From: Margaritifera margaritifera
Taxonomy: Eukaryota; Mollusca; Bivalvia; Unionida; Margaritiferidae
Reading direction: 5' to 3'
Assembly: GCA_029931535.1 (NCBI GenBank)
Contig: JAQPZY010001581.1
Coordinates: forward strand, 3,766,501-3,830,500
DNA length: 64,000 bases
In this document: in pieces, positions 43,501-47,005 of the stretch
Numbering within the stretch: the first letter of the stretch is position 1
How the letters are laid out: every line of letters starts with the position of its first letter
The notes under the pieces: model-generated
Told to the model about the DNA's origin: nothing
The model's input: only the letters and a program-made list of their open reading frames with translations
Databases searched by the model: none
Program-made: the position numbers and the translations under genes

Positions 43501-46500
43501 ATCCAGGTTGAAACAATATCTGATAATGTTTGTATGTTGGTGGCGCCTAAGAATTTGTATATCTTTCTTGAATAAATAAATTCAAAAGAGTAGTATTACA
43601 GTGGTAATTATTTTAATCTGTATTCCAATTAAGAATGCAACATTTGTTGTATTTGTTTTATGAAGTTAATGGGCACTAATAAAAATTAACCAGTTCAACA
43701 ATTAACAAGTTAACAATTAGCATAAAAGATTAAAAAGGGAATGATATTGATTTTCGTAACATGCCTATAACTTATGTTTTTTTTTATATAAGATAAATGT
43801 TTGTATCATTAAATGGAGCATAAAAGGTATAAGTTTATATATAAATAAATAATATATATATATATCCCAGGTTCTTAGAGAAATTAATGCTGATCTTAAT
43901 TTTAATAACTTCAGAACTTCAGAATAGCACATCTTGGGGAATCTGGTAATAAAACTGATGCTGCAACAGAACAAAGCTAAAAAAAAAGGTTAACAATCCC
44001 AATAACAAACAGAATTCAGTAAGAATATGAAAAAGTTGAGGATGTACAAAAAATAAAAGATTAGAAAATAGCAAAAGAATAGAAAATAGCAAAAGAATAG
44101 AAAATAGCAGAATAATAAAGATGAAAACTGACAAAAATATTGGATGCACAGGATTTGTTTAAACAAAAGTTTACTATTTTGTCAGAAGGCAATCCAGGAT
44201 TTGCAAAAGATAAAGAGATAGAAATGCACCACCAGTAGAAACACAAGGAATATAAGATCTGATAAACCGAGAAATGGATATGCTATAGGGTGATGTTGCA
44301 CAGTTAAAAGAACTAATATATAAAGATGATACATGGTAAACAATGATTTATGAACCTAAAAAAGATATGGATAAAGAAATAGCAGATCAGACAACTATGA
44401 CAACAAACAAGATGGCGGAACTTATGAAATAAATTATTTTAAATAGAAATTCACTGCAATCAGTTACCAAAAGATAATGATTTTACTCAAATGAAACAAG
44501 TACTGAAGATGTGAAAACAAAATTTGATTTGAATTAAAAGGGAGTCAATGAAGGTGACTTATAATTTATCAGTAGTAGATACGAAAGATAAGATTGAAGA
44601 AATTAACCATGTTAATCAATCTATAACGGATAATGCCCGTGTATTGCAGGTAAAAGGGTACTGAAATGGACGACAGAATACACGAATTTGGCGGGAAGCC
44701 TAATTTGGTTAATGCGGCAGTGACTAGAAAGTTATAGAAAGAGCAAGACGTTTAACAAATAAAATAAATAAAATTAAACAAAGATTTACAAGAGAAGCAT
44801 ATATGAAATTAAGCGAAATATCCAAATGCCTAAATTTATATGAATGTTATACAATTTGTTTATATGAGTTAATTATATTTTAAAGCGGCACAAAATATAA
44901 CTTTTTTAGAAAAAGAGGAAGAAGAATATAAATGGACTTGATCACATTATAATTGGTGTCACCAATAAGTATACTGCAACCGGATGGTGCTAATTATGAA
45001 CATGAACATATACATAAAAATGTTAATATTCTTTCCACATTTAGAAATGTTACTAAATCTTATTTTTCAAATTTAATAAAATAGACGAAATTTATGAAGA
45101 TAAGTATGTTTTTAATATACATTCCATTGAAGCAATTAAATCGGGTATATGTAGGACATTTCTAACATAAATCAAAAATACTATGTACATAGCAGGTGCC
45201 AGATATGTTCTTGATGTTCATTTGTTTGTGTATGAAAAAAGTGATCACCCAAATATAAAATTTTTATTAAAATAATATACCATGTTGTTATAATCTAGTC
45301 AATCATTGAAAAATTGTATTATGCATCAGCCAATTAAATCCCTTATGATGCTAAAAAAGATAGTTATATAAATATTTGCTATGAATAAATTAGTTAAATA
45401 ACTGGCTTCATTTGAGTTCAAGCTGGCTTATCAATAATTTCTGGATTTGCATTTACTGGTGCTGGTATGCTGCAGTTCGTTGATCTTGGTAATCACGGGG
45501 TTGGAAGATATATGCAAAGGATTTAAATGATGGTACTGAAAATACCCCAAAGATAAATGACGTTTAAGTTCAGCTCGTATTACATCAGTTTGATTATTGT
45601 TAAAATATTTGGGGATATTATTCATCTTATCTTTTAAAACGCATAGCACGCCTGCAAAACAATATGGCTAGAATTCATTTAGACAGAAAATAGTAAACAC
45701 CCAATGAATCTTTATCTGAAAAACTCAGATGGTAACATTTGTAAGATATAGTTAAATACAATGAATTGGTCCTCATGTACAAAGTTCAAAACAACCTGGC
45801 CGCAGATAATCTTTCACTCCAGCCATCGACGTTCATTGTCGAATCACGTGCTCTTCTATTAAAAATCAACTAAGTATCCCAAAACACGGGACAGTAGTGT
45901 TGAAATATAGTTGTACATACAAATGACGTCTTAATCTGCAAAAACTTTGCAAAAATGATACTAAATCATGTAAAACCCTTGCTGCTTTTAAACAGAAAGG
46001 TAAAACATTTTTTTTAAAAATAAAAATATAATTTTATATTCTTTTACGTAGTTGCCGTATTTTGTTGCCTCCAGTCTGTAATAATATTTATCTTATTCAG
46101 TTCATGTATTTGATTGTATGTGAATGATGTACATCTGAGTACATCTCGACCCTGTATAAAATAAATCTTCTGCTCAACAGTCCGTAGAGAAAAAAATAAA
46201 TCTATTATTATTATTATTATTAATTTTTCTGTTAAAATATCACGGACCTTTATTCCCATAGATATTTCCACATGATTTGTTTGTTTAGAATAAGATTGGC
46301 AGATGCATCAGAAATATTTAAAACTGGAAATCCTGATTATGAACTTACAGATATCTGCCTGCAATATGAAACCATCACATCTTGACACCATTGCACTTGC
46401 AATTTTGGACAGATACACAAGTGGAATGGCATAGTTTTATGATTATCTATCTGTGGAAAGTAATATTGATATTTCTTGGCATCATAGCATTCGATGTTAT

Positions 46501-46974
46501 CATGTTTCAGTTGATAAGCATAAATAATTAGTATATTTTATTAACAATGTCATTTTATCACCATCCACTGGTTTCCTATTCAAATAATACTGTGTGAACA
46601 TAACACTGTTTCTAATTTCCAAAACTTGAAATCCACCAAAATTAGGCTTGTATAGTCTTATCTGTTTAATCTTTAACGATACAAGAACAAGATCTTCATC
46701 TATGAGTCCTGCTACAAGAAATATACCTAAGTAACTTTTCATGTTTCATAATCTGCACATCATTTAACTTTTTCTGTTTCTTCATCTTCTCCATCTGCTT
46801 ACCAAATACAGCACACGCACACACAAACATTTCAAAATTATTAGTTGCTTTTTTTGTAAGATTTTTATTAAGTTCTAAGTGAGATTTTTCTTCGTTTATC
46901 AGTTGGTGTTGAACTGTTGATCAATCGTCTTGTGATGGAACCATTTTTCTGGTGCTAATGGATAATCCTAAACC

Positions 46975-47005
<31 letters not shown>

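Noticed and set aside
46500..46742. Independent 80-aa minus-strand gene
   Set aside because: It is a block of the polymerase B remnant, not a separate gene.
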